Positions 26,172 through 34,593 of a stretch of DNA of 64,000 nt are shown in pieces. Numbering within the stretch: the first letter of the stretch is position 1; the number at the start of each line of letters is the position of its first letter. Position numbers and translations under genes: made by a program. The notes under the pieces are model-generated. The model was not told the origin of the DNA. It saw only the letters and a program-made list of their open reading frames with translations, and ran no database searches. The stretch covers positions 1-64,000 of the forward strand of contig NZ_LZMD01000086.1 in NCBI RefSeq assembly GCF_001668575.1, in the 5' to 3' direction. Origin of the DNA: Mycobacterium sp. 1164985.4 (lineage in GTDB: Bacteria; Actinomycetota; Actinomycetes; Mycobacteriales; Mycobacteriaceae).

Positions 26172-27062
26172 ATGGCCACAACGACATCCGATCACGGCAT
26201 TCTGGTCGCGGTTGACGGTTCGCCCGCCGCGAGGGTTGCCACCGACTGGGCCGCGCGGGAGGCCGCGTTACACCGGGTGCCGCTGAAGGTCGTGCATGTC
26301 GTCGAATCACCTGCCGTGCGGATGTGGCCGGAGGTGGCCATGCCACCCCAAGTCACCGAGAGTCTCAAGCGAAGGGGTCACGAATACCTCTCGGCAGCGG
26401 TGGAAACCGCTCAACGGGCCACCCCCGACGAGGACCTGTCGATCACCACCGAGTTGGTGACTGCCGCCGTCCTGCCCACACTCATCGACCTGTCGAAAGA
26501 GGGCCGCATGATCGTGGTCGGCTGCCGTGGTCTTGGCGCCTTCGGACGCCGTCTTCTCGGCTCGGTCAGCTGGGGTCTCCTGCACCACGCCAAGTGCCCT
26601 GTCGCAGTCATCCATGACGAGGATCCACTGATGTCCGAACCGGTTTCGAAGGCGCCGGTGGTCGTCGGGATCGACGGTTCGCCGGCCTCGGAAGCCGCCA
26701 CGGCGATCGCTTTCGACGAGGCATCCCGCCGCGGAGTGGATCTCGTCGCTGTCCACGCATGGAGCGACATGAGCTTCTACGAGCTGCCCGGGTGCGAGGT
26801 CGACGCCCTACGCCGGGAAGCCGAGGAAACGCTCGGCGAGCGCCTCGCCGGATGGCAGGAGCAGTATCCCGATGTTCAGATCAGACGCGTCCTGGTGATG
26901 GATCGGCCCGCACACCAGCTGCTCGAGCAATCGGATCGCGCGCAGCTGACGGTCCTGGGCAGCCATGGGCGCGGTGGCTTCGCCGGAATGCTGCTCGGAT
27001 CCGTCAGCTCGACGGTCGCCGAGTCGGCGCGTATGCCGGTCCTGGTGGTACGACCGTCGTGA
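26172..27062 (+). CDS. universal stress protein, two tandem UspA domains
   Basis: 296 residues. Each half is a UspA domain: the first begins ILVAVDGSPAARVATDWAAREA and has its ATP loop in VVGCRGLGAFGRRLLGSVS; the second begins VVVGIDGSPASEAATAIAFDEAS and ends with VLGSHGRGGFAGMLLGSVS (G-x2-G-x9-G-S). Tandem-USP proteins are the typical DosR-regulon type in mycobacteria (for example Rv1996, Rv2005c, Rv2623), bind ATP and influence growth arrest. A GAGAGGGAG site precedes the ATG. Its stop is 8 bases from the converging devR stop. Confidence 0.93.
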   Translation: MATTTSDHGILVAVDGSPAARVATDWAAREAALHRVPLKVVHVVESPAVRMWPEVAMPPQVTESLKRRGHEYLSAAVETAQRATPDEDLSITTELVTAAVLPTLIDLSKEGRMIVVGCRGLGAFGRRLLGSVSWGLLHHAKCPVAVIHDEDPLMSEPVSKAPVVVGIDGSPASEAATAIAFDEASRRGVDLVAVHAWSDMSFYELPGCEVDALRREAEETLGERLAGWQEQYPDVQIRRVLVMDRPAHQLLEQSDRAQLTVLGSHGRGGFAGMLLGSVSSTVAESARMPVLVVRPS

Positions 27063-27069
27063 CAGGCCC

Positions 27070-27720
27070 TCACATCTCGGGGTCGCGGTGAGACCTTTCC
27101 AATTTGGAGATGTAGACCGCAGCCTGCGTGCGTCGTTCCATCCCGAGCTTGGCCAACAGGCGTGAAACGTAGTTCTTGACCGTCTTCTCGGCGAGGAACA
27201 TCCTGGCGGCGATCTGTTTGTTGGTCAGGCCTTCCCCGAGCAGATCCAGCAGCACCCGCTCCTGGTCGCTGAGTTTCGCCAAGGGGTCGGAATGTTCAGC
27301 TGCACCACGCAATTTGGCCATCAAGGCAGCCGCGGCGCGGTTGTCCAGCAGTGACCGCCCCGCGCCGACATCCTTGATCGCCTGGGCGAGCTCCATCCCC
27401 TTGATGTCTTTGACCACATAGCCGCTGGCGCCGGCCAGAATCGCGTCCAGCATCGCCTCGTCGGAGGTGAAGGACGTCAACATCAGGCATCGCAGATCCG
27501 GCATGCGGGACAGAAGGTCCCGACACAGTTCGATGCCGTTGCCGTCCGGAAGTCGCACGTCGAGGACCGCGACATCGGGTTGCAGGGCGGGAATGCGCGC
27601 CATTGCCTGCGACACGGAGCCCGCCTCGCCGATCACATCCAAATCCGGGTCGGCGCTGAGGAGGTCGATGAGACCGCGCCGCACCACTTCGTGGTCGTCG
27701 ACCAGAAAGACCTTCACCAT
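27070..27720 (-). CDS. devR: dormancy response regulator DevR/DosR
   Basis: 216 residues of NarL/LuxR type and very close to M. tuberculosis DosR throughout, starting MVKVFLVDDHEVVRRGL. The receiver has the acidic pair D8/D9, phospho-acceptor D54 in VAVLDVRLPDGNG, T82-equivalent in MLTSFTSDEA and K104 in YVVKDIKGMEL. The C-terminal HTH, LTNKQIAARMFLAEKTVKNY, contains the Lys and Asn that contact DNA. Phosphorylated DosR activates the hypoxia/NO dormancy regulon. It follows the third Acg-type gene by 60 bases with no box of its own, so it is probably transcribed from the DosR-box promoter at 28831-28865, giving positive autoregulation. devS is not adjacent. Confidence 0.97.
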   Translation of the reverse strand: MVKVFLVDDHEVVRRGLIDLLSADPDLDVIGEAGSVSQAMARIPALQPDVAVLDVRLPDGNGIELCRDLLSRMPDLRCLMLTSFTSDEAMLDAILAGASGYVVKDIKGMELAQAIKDVGAGRSLLDNRAAAALMAKLRGAAEHSDPLAKLSDQERVLLDLLGEGLTNKQIAARMFLAEKTVKNYVSRLLAKLGMERRTQAAVYISKLERSHRDPEM

Positions 27721-27780
27721 CGGTGTCTCACTCCTGAGTTTGAGCCACGGTGTCTCACAATACGGTCTGCGGTGTGCAGA

Positions 27781-28794
27781 TCAAGGCTGAACAGCACCCT
27801 TCGCCGGCGGCTGGTGCACTTCGAGCACTTCGGCGATAGGGCGCCGCGGAGTCGCCGCGGGCCGGGCCTCGAGCTCCGGCGCCGTGCCGATGCGGATCAG
27901 CACTTGCGGCGTCGTCTCGGCACCGATCAGCGAGGCCACGATGTCGCGGCTCGCCCTCAGTTCGGTGATATGGGTCAGCGTGCACGTGGCCAGGCCGTCC
28001 ATGGTGGCATCGAGCAGCACCGCCGACAGCATCTCCCCACATCGGAGCACGCTTTCGCGCTCGTTGTCGTAGGTGGACAGCACGACGATCTTCGCTCTGT
28101 CCTGGCCGTAGTTGGGGCGCCTGTCTCGTTCGTCGTGAGAAACGGGGAAACTACGTCCGACGCCCACGTGATCGCTCTCCGCCGCCGTGGGGAGAGAACT
28201 CGGGTCGATGCCCTCGCTGACCGGGAAAGGAGCTGTCCACCACTGCAACTCCTCGTGGTAGTAGGGGTCGTAGAAGCGCAGGGACTCGGTCAGTCTGGAG
28301 GCCTGAACCAGTTCGGCGCGCAGCTCGTCGGCGATCACGTCCAGTCTGACGGCATCCGAGGTGACGGTCCTGCGCAGTTGCGCTTCGACGGTGTCCCACT
28401 CCGGCGGGGCTGCGAAAGGAAGCCGGTCGGTGCGCCGCATCAGTATCGCGTCGGCGCGACGACGGTGTCCTTCGGTGACGAATTCCATCGGGGTGAAGTC
28501 GACATTCGCCAGGTGCACCGGGCTGTTCGGATTCGGATAGCGCTCGATGTCGGCGTGCCAGCCGGCTGCCGCCATCGCCACCGTGAGGTGGTCGAGTACC
28601 GCGCCACAGCTCATCAGGGCTTCCCGCCCGGAACGGTCGGTCGAATACAGGACACGCGTCTTGTCGAGGTACAGCTCCAGCGAGGAACCGTCGGTCGTCC
28701 AGCGCCACGGCTGGCTGTTGTGCAACGACGGGGCCCGACACGCCAGGCCTACGGCGTTGGTGATGACGTCGGTGCCGACAAGGGTGTCTCGCAT
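27781..28794 (-). CDS. Acg-type nitroreductase-fold protein (Rv3131-like, third of three)
   Basis: 337 residues from the ATG at 28794. It carries the Acg family signatures LACRAPSLHNSQPWRWTTD, LMSCGAVLDHLTVAMAAAG, ERYPNPNSPVHLANVDF, ILMRRTDRLPFAAPPEW and the second-half LLDATMDGLATCTLTHITEL with VLIRIGTAPE. It is more diverged from the other two than they are from each other, and resembles Rv3131, which in M. tuberculosis also neighbours devR/devS. A GTG at 28818 is in frame, but the ATG is 37 bases from the DosR-like box with CACGAT as a -10, which supports it. Likely co-transcribed with devR. Confidence 0.9.
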   Translation of the reverse strand: MRDTLVGTDVITNAVGLACRAPSLHNSQPWRWTTDGSSLELYLDKTRVLYSTDRSGREALMSCGAVLDHLTVAMAAAGWHADIERYPNPNSPVHLANVDFTPMEFVTEGHRRRADAILMRRTDRLPFAAPPEWDTVEAQLRRTVTSDAVRLDVIADELRAELVQASRLTESLRFYDPYYHEELQWWTAPFPVSEGIDPSSLPTAAESDHVGVGRSFPVSHDERDRRPNYGQDRAKIVVLSTYDNERESVLRCGEMLSAVLLDATMDGLATCTLTHITELRASRDIVASLIGAETTPQVLIRIGTAPELEARPAATPRRPIAEVLEVHQPPAKGAVQP

Positions 28795-28830
28795 CACTCG
28801 ATCGTGGGCTCGAAGCACCGCCGGAAACCA

Positions 28831-28865
28831 GGGCCAATGGTCCCATTCATCGGGGCTTCTGACCC
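28831..28865. promoter_or_regulatory. tandem DosR-like boxes in a divergent promoter
   Basis: Two boxes 21 bases apart: GGGCCAATGGTCCC (28831-28844) and GGGGCTTCTGACCC (28852-28865). The outer edges are exactly 37 bases from the ATG at 28794 (minus) and from the ATG at 28902 (plus). -10-like hexamers CACGAT (minus) and GACGAT (plus) fit. This promoter should control the Acg/devR unit and the large plus-strand stress operon. Confidence 0.85.
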
Positions 28866-28901
28866 TGTTGGACGGTGCCGGCCAAAGCAGACGATCAAGT
28901 C

Positions 28902-30404
28902 ATGAGCGCATCGGTGGTGAAGGCGGACCGCGGCGCCATCGCGCTCCGCAATGCCGGCAATCTGCACGCACAGGCCCATGAGACGCACACCGGTGTCGTG
29001 GTGCTGCTCGGCGACAGGGCATACAAGGTGAAAAAGCCCATTCGCACCGATTTCCTGGATTTCCGTACGCCCGAGAACCGGGCGGCGGCCTGCGAACGCG
29101 AGGTGGCGCTGAATCGCAGGCTTTCTCCCGAAAGCTATCTCGGTGTCGGCCACTTCGCCGGTCCGGACGGCGGATCAGACGAGCCCGTGGTCGTGATGCG
29201 ACGTTACGCCGACCCGCTGCGTCTGGCATCGATGATCCGTGACGGCCGGCCGGTGTACGACCAACTGGACGCCATCGCCCGAAGGGTCGCCGAGTTCCAC
29301 CGGAACGCGATGAGAAGCGAGGTCATCGACGCATGCGGGCGACCCGGCGCCATCGCGGCGCGCTGGCGACAGAACCTCGACCAGCTCGCGCACTACACCG
29401 GACGCGGGGTGCTCGGGGAGCGCGTCCGGGAAATCCGGCGGCTCGCTGAACGATTCATGGCAGGCCGTGCGGAGCTGTTCGATCGACGGATAGCCGACCG
29501 TCGTGTGGTTGACGGGCACGGAGACCTGCTGGCCGACGACATTTTTTGTCCCGGTGACCATCTCGCCATACTCGACTGTCTAGAGTTCGACGACAGTCTC
29601 CGTTTCGTCGACGTGATCGACGATGCGGCGTTCCTCGCGATGGATCTGGAATTCCTCGGCCGCCGGGACCTCGCCGAGCTGTTCCTCGACTCATATCGCA
29701 GGCACTCCGGTGACAGTGCGCCGAGCGCCCTGGCGCACTTCTACATCGCCTATCGTGCGGTGGTCCGGGCGAAGGTCGATTGCGTGCGCGTCGGCCAAGG
29801 CCATGACGAGGCGCGCGCCGACGCGCGGCGACACCTCGATATCGCTTCGGCGCATCTTCGATTATCGACCGTGCGGCTGATCATCGTCGGCGGCGGTCCG
29901 GGCACGGGTAAGAGCACGCTTTCGCGGGGTCTGGCAGAACAACTCGACGCCGAGGTTATCTCCACCGACGACATCAGGAAGCAGATGCAGGGCGCCGGCA
30001 CGATCACCGGTCTGGTGGGCGAGGTGGACACCGGTCTCTACGCGCCGCGAAATGTCAGCGCTGTTTACCAGGAGGTGCTGCGGCGAGCCGCCGCCACGCT
30101 TTCTGCGGGCAGGTCGGTGATCCTCGATGGGACCTGGCGTGATGCCGAGCAGCGCGAGCGAGCACGCCGCATCGCCGATCGCGCGTGTGTGCCGTTGGTG
30201 ATACTCACGTGCTCGGCTCCGCTGGACGAGGCCGCGCTGAGGATCGAAACTCGAACCGATACAACCTCTGATGCAACCCCCGACATCGCAGCCGCCATTG
30301 CGGAAGAACATGGCCTCGACTACGGCGGTCATCTGATCGACACCACGCGTCCATTGGCCGAATCAGTTGCCGAAGCGCAGCAGATATGTTGCACCGCAAT
30401 CTGA
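28902..30404 (+). CDS. Rv2004c-like two-domain protein: APH-like kinase plus P-loop ATPase
   Basis: 500 residues. The N-terminal part (about 1-320) is a phosphotransferase-like domain (VVLLGDRAYKVKKPIRTDFLD with ATP-binding Lys; VDGHGDLLADDIF as catalytic loop, LDCLEFDDSLRF as metal motif). The C-terminal part is a small P-loop kinase with Walker A GGGPGTGKSTLSRGLA at about residue 330 and VILDGTWRDAEQRERARR. M. tuberculosis Rv2004c, a DosR-regulon gene of unknown function, has the same length and layout. The ATG sits 37 bases after a DosR-like box without an evident ribosome binding site. It heads a co-oriented series to 34593. Confidence 0.92.
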   Translation: MSASVVKADRGAIALRNAGNLHAQAHETHTGVVVLLGDRAYKVKKPIRTDFLDFRTPENRAAACEREVALNRRLSPESYLGVGHFAGPDGGSDEPVVVMRRYADPLRLASMIRDGRPVYDQLDAIARRVAEFHRNAMRSEVIDACGRPGAIAARWRQNLDQLAHYTGRGVLGERVREIRRLAERFMAGRAELFDRRIADRRVVDGHGDLLADDIFCPGDHLAILDCLEFDDSLRFVDVIDDAAFLAMDLEFLGRRDLAELFLDSYRRHSGDSAPSALAHFYIAYRAVVRAKVDCVRVGQGHDEARADARRHLDIASAHLRLSTVRLIIVGGGPGTGKSTLSRGLAEQLDAEVISTDDIRKQMQGAGTITGLVGEVDTGLYAPRNVSAVYQEVLRRAAATLSAGRSVILDGTWRDAEQRERARRIADRACVPLVILTCSAPLDEAALRIETRTDTTSDATPDIAAAIAEEHGLDYGGHLIDTTRPLAESVAEAQQICCTAI

Positions 30405-30452
30405 TCAGCGATGGCAACCACCCCGATCGCACCGGCGCATAAGGAGGCAACC

Positions 30453-31811
30453 GTGCAACGCTTGACGACCCTTGACGCGGGGTTCTTGGAGGCAGAGGAT
30501 TCCGATCGGCACATCAGCCTGGCGGTCGGCGGACTGTCGATCCTCGAAGGACCGATGCCGCAGTCCGACACGATTGCTGCCGGCCTTGCCGCGAGACTGA
30601 CTGAGCTGCCGCGGTTTCGGGAGGTGTTGCACACGCATCTGTTGGATTTTGCGCCGCCGGAATGGGTCGAGGTCGAAGATCTCGACATCACCCACCACCT
30701 TCATCGGGCGGCGCTCCCGCAGCCGGGAGACGATGATGCGCTGCACAGGTTCGTCGCCGACGTCATGGAGCGGCGTCTCGACCGGGATCGGCCGTTGTGG
30801 GAGTGCTGGATCGTCGAAGGCCTCGCCGACGGCAGGTGGGCGATCCTGTTGAAGATCCACCACTGCATCGCCGACGGCATCGCCACGATGCACATGTTCT
30901 CCTCGCTCGCCGACGGGGGAGAAGGCGAGACGTTCGCCACGGAGATCCGCGCCGCGAAAGCAGACCCGCACCAACCGGTCACATCGCCGAAATCAGTTCT
31001 GAACCCGTTGACCTGGCCGGGCGGACTGATCCGGATGGCCGCGAACGCGACCAATGCCGCGGCGCTGGTCGTCGAGGGCGCTGCCGAGCTCGTCGGTGGA
31101 ATAGTCAGCCCTGCCGCCGAGTCGTCATTGAATGGTCCCGTCACGGCGATGCGCCGCTACAGCGGTGCGCGCGTCAGCCTCGCCGACGTCACCAAAGTGA
31201 CGGAAGCCTACGGCGTCACGGTCAACGACGTCGCACTGGCCGCTTTGACCGACAGCTACCGCGCCGCACTCGTTCGACGGGGCGAGAAGCCGACACGCAC
31301 CTCGCTGCGCACGCTGGTTCCGGTGTCGGTTCGGGCGAACGATGCGGTCGGTATCACGGACAACCGGGTCTCGGTCATGCTGCCGTTTTTGCCCGTGGAG
31401 AAAGAGGACCCGGTCGAGCAACTGCTGGCGGTGCACCGTCGGCTGACGAAGGTGAAGGCGAGTGGTCAGCGCGAGGCGGGCAGTATCGTGATGTCGGCGA
31501 TAAACGCTGTGCCGTTCCCGTTGACCGCCTGGTTCATCCGAACGGCGACCCGCCTGCCCCAGCGCGGCGTCGTCGCACTGGCGACCAACGTCCCCGGACC
31601 GCGGAAGCGGATGACGATCCTGGGTCGGGAAGTCCTCCACGTGCTGCCGATTCCGCCGATCGCCCTTCAACTGCGAACGGGCGTCGCGATTCTGAGTTAC
31701 GCAGACGAGCTGGTTTTCGGTGTCACGGCTGACTACGACGCCACGCCCGATGTGGACGAGATCGCACGCGGCGTGACGGTCGCGATCGCCAAGCTCGTGG
31801 AGCGGTGTTGA
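30453..31811 (+). CDS. wax ester synthase/diacylglycerol acyltransferase (WS/DGAT)
   Basis: 452 residues from the GTG at 30453, which follows AAGGAGG by 6 bases; an upstream ATG at 30411 lacks such a site. MQRLTTLDAGFLEAED is the family N-terminus, and the catalytic HHxxxDG motif appears as HHCIADG with the first His at about residue 136. The C-terminal domain has SVRANDAVGITDNRVSVML and TNVPGPRKRMTILGREV. Such enzymes (Tgs1, DosR-controlled in M. tuberculosis) make triacylglycerol from diacylglycerol and acyl-CoA as dormancy carbon store. It lies 48 bases after the Rv2004c-like gene in the same operon. Confidence 0.95.
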   Translation: MQRLTTLDAGFLEAEDSDRHISLAVGGLSILEGPMPQSDTIAAGLAARLTELPRFREVLHTHLLDFAPPEWVEVEDLDITHHLHRAALPQPGDDDALHRFVADVMERRLDRDRPLWECWIVEGLADGRWAILLKIHHCIADGIATMHMFSSLADGGEGETFATEIRAAKADPHQPVTSPKSVLNPLTWPGGLIRMAANATNAAALVVEGAAELVGGIVSPAAESSLNGPVTAMRRYSGARVSLADVTKVTEAYGVTVNDVALAALTDSYRAALVRRGEKPTRTSLRTLVPVSVRANDAVGITDNRVSVMLPFLPVEKEDPVEQLLAVHRRLTKVKASGQREAGSIVMSAINAVPFPLTAWFIRTATRLPQRGVVALATNVPGPRKRMTILGREVLHVLPIPPIALQLRTGVAILSYADELVFGVTADYDATPDVDEIARGVTVAIAKLVERC

Positions 31812-31835
31812 CACGCCGGTGATAGGGGAGCACTC

Positions 31836-32849
31836 GTGACATGCGATGAGAGCGGGGACAAGCCGTACACGATTCAACGGGTGTCGTTCGGCTCAGGCGG
31901 AACAGTAATCGCCGGCCGGTTGTACCTGCCGAGAGCGGTTCTCGAGCCGCTTCCGGCTGTCGTTCTGGCGCACGGCTTCTCGGCGACGATGGATTGGATC
32001 GTGCCGGCATTCGCCGAAACGTTCGCCGAGGGTGGTCTGGCCGGGCTCATATTCGACTATCGCCATCTGGGCCTCAGTGGAGGAGAGCCGCGGCAACTCA
32101 TCGACTCACGCCGGCAACGCGAGGACCTGCGCAACGCGTTGGCGTTCATGCGATCACGGCCGGAGGTCGACGACACCCGCGTCGCACTGTGGGGCACATC
32201 GCTCGGCGGAGCCCACGTCATCGAGGTCGCGGCGACAGATCCCTCCATTGCCGCCGTGGTCGCCAATGTTCCTGCCATCGACATGTTTCGAGGCCTCCGG
32301 GGTCGTCATGTTCCGGGACACTTGCGGGTCGGCGTGGTACGCGTCTGCAAAGCAACGGCGAGCTTGATGTGGGCTGCATCGGTCGACACGGTGAGAGGCG
32401 CGCTCCGATTGGAACCGTCTTACATTCCGGTGTACGGCCGCTTGGGCCGCGCAGTGTTCTGGGATCCCTCGCTTGCCCCGCTCTTCACCGACCTCGAATC
32501 ACATTCGCTCTCATGGCGTAACGAGATCACTCCGAGATTCCTCTTCAAGGCTCCGCGCTATCGTCGAGAGACCTTGCGACGGCTCACCGCACCGCTGCTT
32601 GTCACCGTCGCCCGAGATGACGAGGTGATCTCGACGCGCTTCATCGAGAAGGCGGTCGCGGACGCACCCCGGTACGAGGTACACCAATATCCCGTCCGCC
32701 ATTTCGATATGTACCACGGGGCGATCCGAGAGCGACTCGCGGCGGACCACCTCCGATTCCTGCAGTGCCATCTGACGGAATTGAACTCGGCCCGCCAGCA
32801 TGGTGACCTTCGACCCTCGAATGTGGGTGGTGCCTCGGCTTCAATGTAA
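31836..32849 (+). CDS. alpha/beta hydrolase (dienelactone hydrolase/DUF-type esterase-like)
   Basis: 337 residues from GTG 31836, preceded by AGGGGAG. The alpha/beta fold is evident: LPAVVLAHGFSATMDWIVPAF gives the oxyanion strand, LWGTSLGGAHVIEVA the nucleophile elbow with Ser at about residue 122, TVARDDEVISTRFIEKA the acid segment and HFDMYHGAIRERL the catalytic His. The substrate is unknown; beside WS/DGAT a lipid ester is a reasonable guess. Its 3' end contains a DosR-like box (32803-32816) that seems to serve the following gene, which starts 2 bases after this stop. Confidence 0.88.
   Translation: MTCDESGDKPYTIQRVSFGSGGTVIAGRLYLPRAVLEPLPAVVLAHGFSATMDWIVPAFAETFAEGGLAGLIFDYRHLGLSGGEPRQLIDSRRQREDLRNALAFMRSRPEVDDTRVALWGTSLGGAHVIEVAATDPSIAAVVANVPAIDMFRGLRGRHVPGHLRVGVVRVCKATASLMWAASVDTVRGALRLEPSYIPVYGRLGRAVFWDPSLAPLFTDLESHSLSWRNEITPRFLFKAPRYRRETLRRLTAPLLVTVARDDEVISTRFIEKAVADAPRYEVHQYPVRHFDMYHGAIRERLAADHLRFLQCHLTELNSARQHGDLRPSNVGGASASM
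32803..32816 (+). promoter_or_regulatory. DosR-like box inside the hydrolase gene, before rafH
   Basis: GTGACCTTCGACCC differs from the GGGACCTTCGNCCC type at one base. Its edge is 36 bases before the rafH ATG (32852), the same distance as at other promoters here; TTCAAT (32840-32845) may be the -10. It would give rafH an internal promoter within the last codons of the upstream gene. Confidence 0.6.
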
Positions 32850-32851
32850 TC

Positions 32852-33655
32852 ATGACCAGCAGAGCCGAAATCGACACGACCAGCGATGTCACGGTGTCGG
32901 CACCCGGAGAATTTCCAGGTGCGGCCGACTATGCCCGGCAAAAGATCGGCGACTTGGCGCGGCGCACGGGTGAACCCGTGCTGCATGCGCGCGTCAGACT
33001 CACCAAATCCCGGAATCCGGCGGTGTCGCGTCCGGTCGTCGCGCAAGCCAACCTCGACGTCAATGGCCGAGCCATCCGTGCGCAGGTGGAAGGCCAAACC
33101 GCCGAAGAGGCGATCGATCTGCTCGTCGCGCGGGTGCGGCGCCGGCTCGAACGGGTTGTCGAGCATTGGGAGGCGCGGCGCGGCAGGCAACCGAGCACCG
33201 CCCCGCACGAGTGGCGCCATGAGTCCGAGCCGACCCATCGGCCTGCTCATTTTGAGCGACCGGTCGATGAGCGCCAAGTGGTTCGGCGCAAATCGTTCAC
33301 CGCATCGGTCTGCACGCTCGATGAAGCCGCTTGGGACATGGAGATGTTCGACTACGACTTTCACCTGTTCGTCGAGGAAGGAACGGGATCGGCCAGCGTG
33401 TTGTACCGGGATGGCACGAACGGATTCCGCCTCGCCCAGGTCGTCGCCCCGTCGGTGGATCAGCTCGCGCCCTTCACGGTCCCCGTGGCTGTGAGTGCCC
33501 AACCCGCTCCGTGCATCACCGTCGAGCAGGCAATCGAACGAATGGAACTGCGCGGCTTACCTTTTCTGTTTTTCATCGATGCCGCACAGGGCCGCGCCGT
33601 CGTGCTCTATCACCGGTACGACGGACACTACGGACTCATCGGCCTCGCCGAGTGA
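32852..33655 (+). CDS. rafH: RafH/HPF-like ribosome hibernation factor
   Basis: 267 residues. The N-terminal half (about 1-115) matches the HPF/RaiA beta-alpha fold: VSAPGEFPGAADYARQKIGDL, ARVRLTKSRNPAVSRPVVAQ and EAIDLLVARVRRRLERVVEHWE. After a linker, a C-terminal dimerisation-type region has VVRRKSFTASVCTLDEAAWDM, DYDFHLFVEEGTGSASVLYR and LPFLFFIDAAQGRAVVLYHRYDG. This two-part layout is that of the DosR-controlled mycobacterial hibernation factor RafH and of M. tuberculosis Rv0079. It probably binds 70S ribosomes in hypoxia. It starts 2 bases after the hydrolase stop and may also be made from the internal box. Confidence 0.9.
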   Translation: MTSRAEIDTTSDVTVSAPGEFPGAADYARQKIGDLARRTGEPVLHARVRLTKSRNPAVSRPVVAQANLDVNGRAIRAQVEGQTAEEAIDLLVARVRRRLERVVEHWEARRGRQPSTAPHEWRHESEPTHRPAHFERPVDERQVVRRKSFTASVCTLDEAAWDMEMFDYDFHLFVEEGTGSASVLYRDGTNGFRLAQVVAPSVDQLAPFTVPVAVSAQPAPCITVEQAIERMELRGLPFLFFIDAAQGRAVVLYHRYDGHYGLIGLAE

Positions 33656-33702
33656 GTGACCCGTCGATCACCGCCGAACGGTGATTGCGAGGAAGGTTTC
33701 CG

Positions 33703-34593
33703 ATGGCCGAGGACACAAAGCGCCGCGGTATCGTGGTCGGCGCCGACGGCTCTGCTCCGGCGAAGGCCGCCATCAAATGGGCCGCCCGTGAGGCGACCAT
33801 GCGTAGGATTCCGCTCAGTGTCGTACATGCCAACCCAGTGTCGACGGTCGCTGCGGCCATGGTGGCGTGGCCTGCCGGCGAGATTCCCCAGCAAGTCCTC
33901 GAGCAACAGGAGGACGATGCGCGAGCAATACTCGCAGACGCCGTTGCATTGACCCGCGAAAGAGCCGGTGGCGGAACAGGACTGACCGTAACCGACGAAG
34001 TGTTCTTCGGTTGGCCCGTCCCGACGCTGATCGACGTCTCCAAGGAGGCGCAGATGGTGGTCGTCGGGTGCCGCGGCCGGACCGGGCTGCGCCGCGCACT
34101 GTTGGGATCCGTGAGCTCCGGACTGATACATCACGCTCGCTGTCCAGTCGCGATCATCCACGAAGAGGATGCCCCGTCGACTCGCCTGCCCGTGTTGGTC
34201 GGGATCGACGGGTCGCGAGCGTCTGAAGCCGCGACCGCCATAGCCTTCGACGAAGCTTCCTTGCGCGGCGTTGATCTCGTCGCACTCCATGTCTGGAGCG
34301 ACGCCGATATGCCGGCGTTCAGCATGGATTGGACCGACGTTTTGGTGGCGGCACGCAGGACGCTATCGGAGCGCCTCGCAGGTTGGCAGGAACGTTACCC
34401 GGACGTTGAGGTCACCACGCTGGTGGAGTTCGAGGGCCCGGCGCGCCAGCTGTTGAAACTCTCGGAGCGCGCCCAGCTGGTCGTCGTCGGAAGTCACGGC
34501 CGCGGCGGCTTTGCGGGGATGCTACTCGGATCGGTGAGCACCGTGGTCGCTGCGGCGGCTCGCGTTCCGGTCATCGTGGCTCGTGGCTGTTGA
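33703..34593 (+). CDS. universal stress protein, two tandem UspA domains
   Basis: 296 residues from the ATG at 33703 (GAGGAAGG upstream). The first domain starts IVVGADGSAPAKAAIKWAARE and has VVGCRGRTGLRRALLGSVSSG; the second starts VLVGIDGSRASEAATAIAFDEA and ends VVGSHGRGGFAGMLLGSVS. It resembles the USP at 26172 and the one at 35490 closely enough to suggest paralogous expansion inside the island. Last gene of the plus-strand series 28902-34593; its final 72 bases overlap the converging USP gene. Confidence 0.93.
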   Translation: MAEDTKRRGIVVGADGSAPAKAAIKWAAREATMRRIPLSVVHANPVSTVAAAMVAWPAGEIPQQVLEQQEDDARAILADAVALTRERAGGGTGLTVTDEVFFGWPVPTLIDVSKEAQMVVVGCRGRTGLRRALLGSVSSGLIHHARCPVAIIHEEDAPSTRLPVLVGIDGSRASEAATAIAFDEASLRGVDLVALHVWSDADMPAFSMDWTDVLVAARRTLSERLAGWQERYPDVEVTTLVEFEGPARQLLKLSERAQLVVVGSHGRGGFAGMLLGSVSTVVAAAARVPVIVARGC

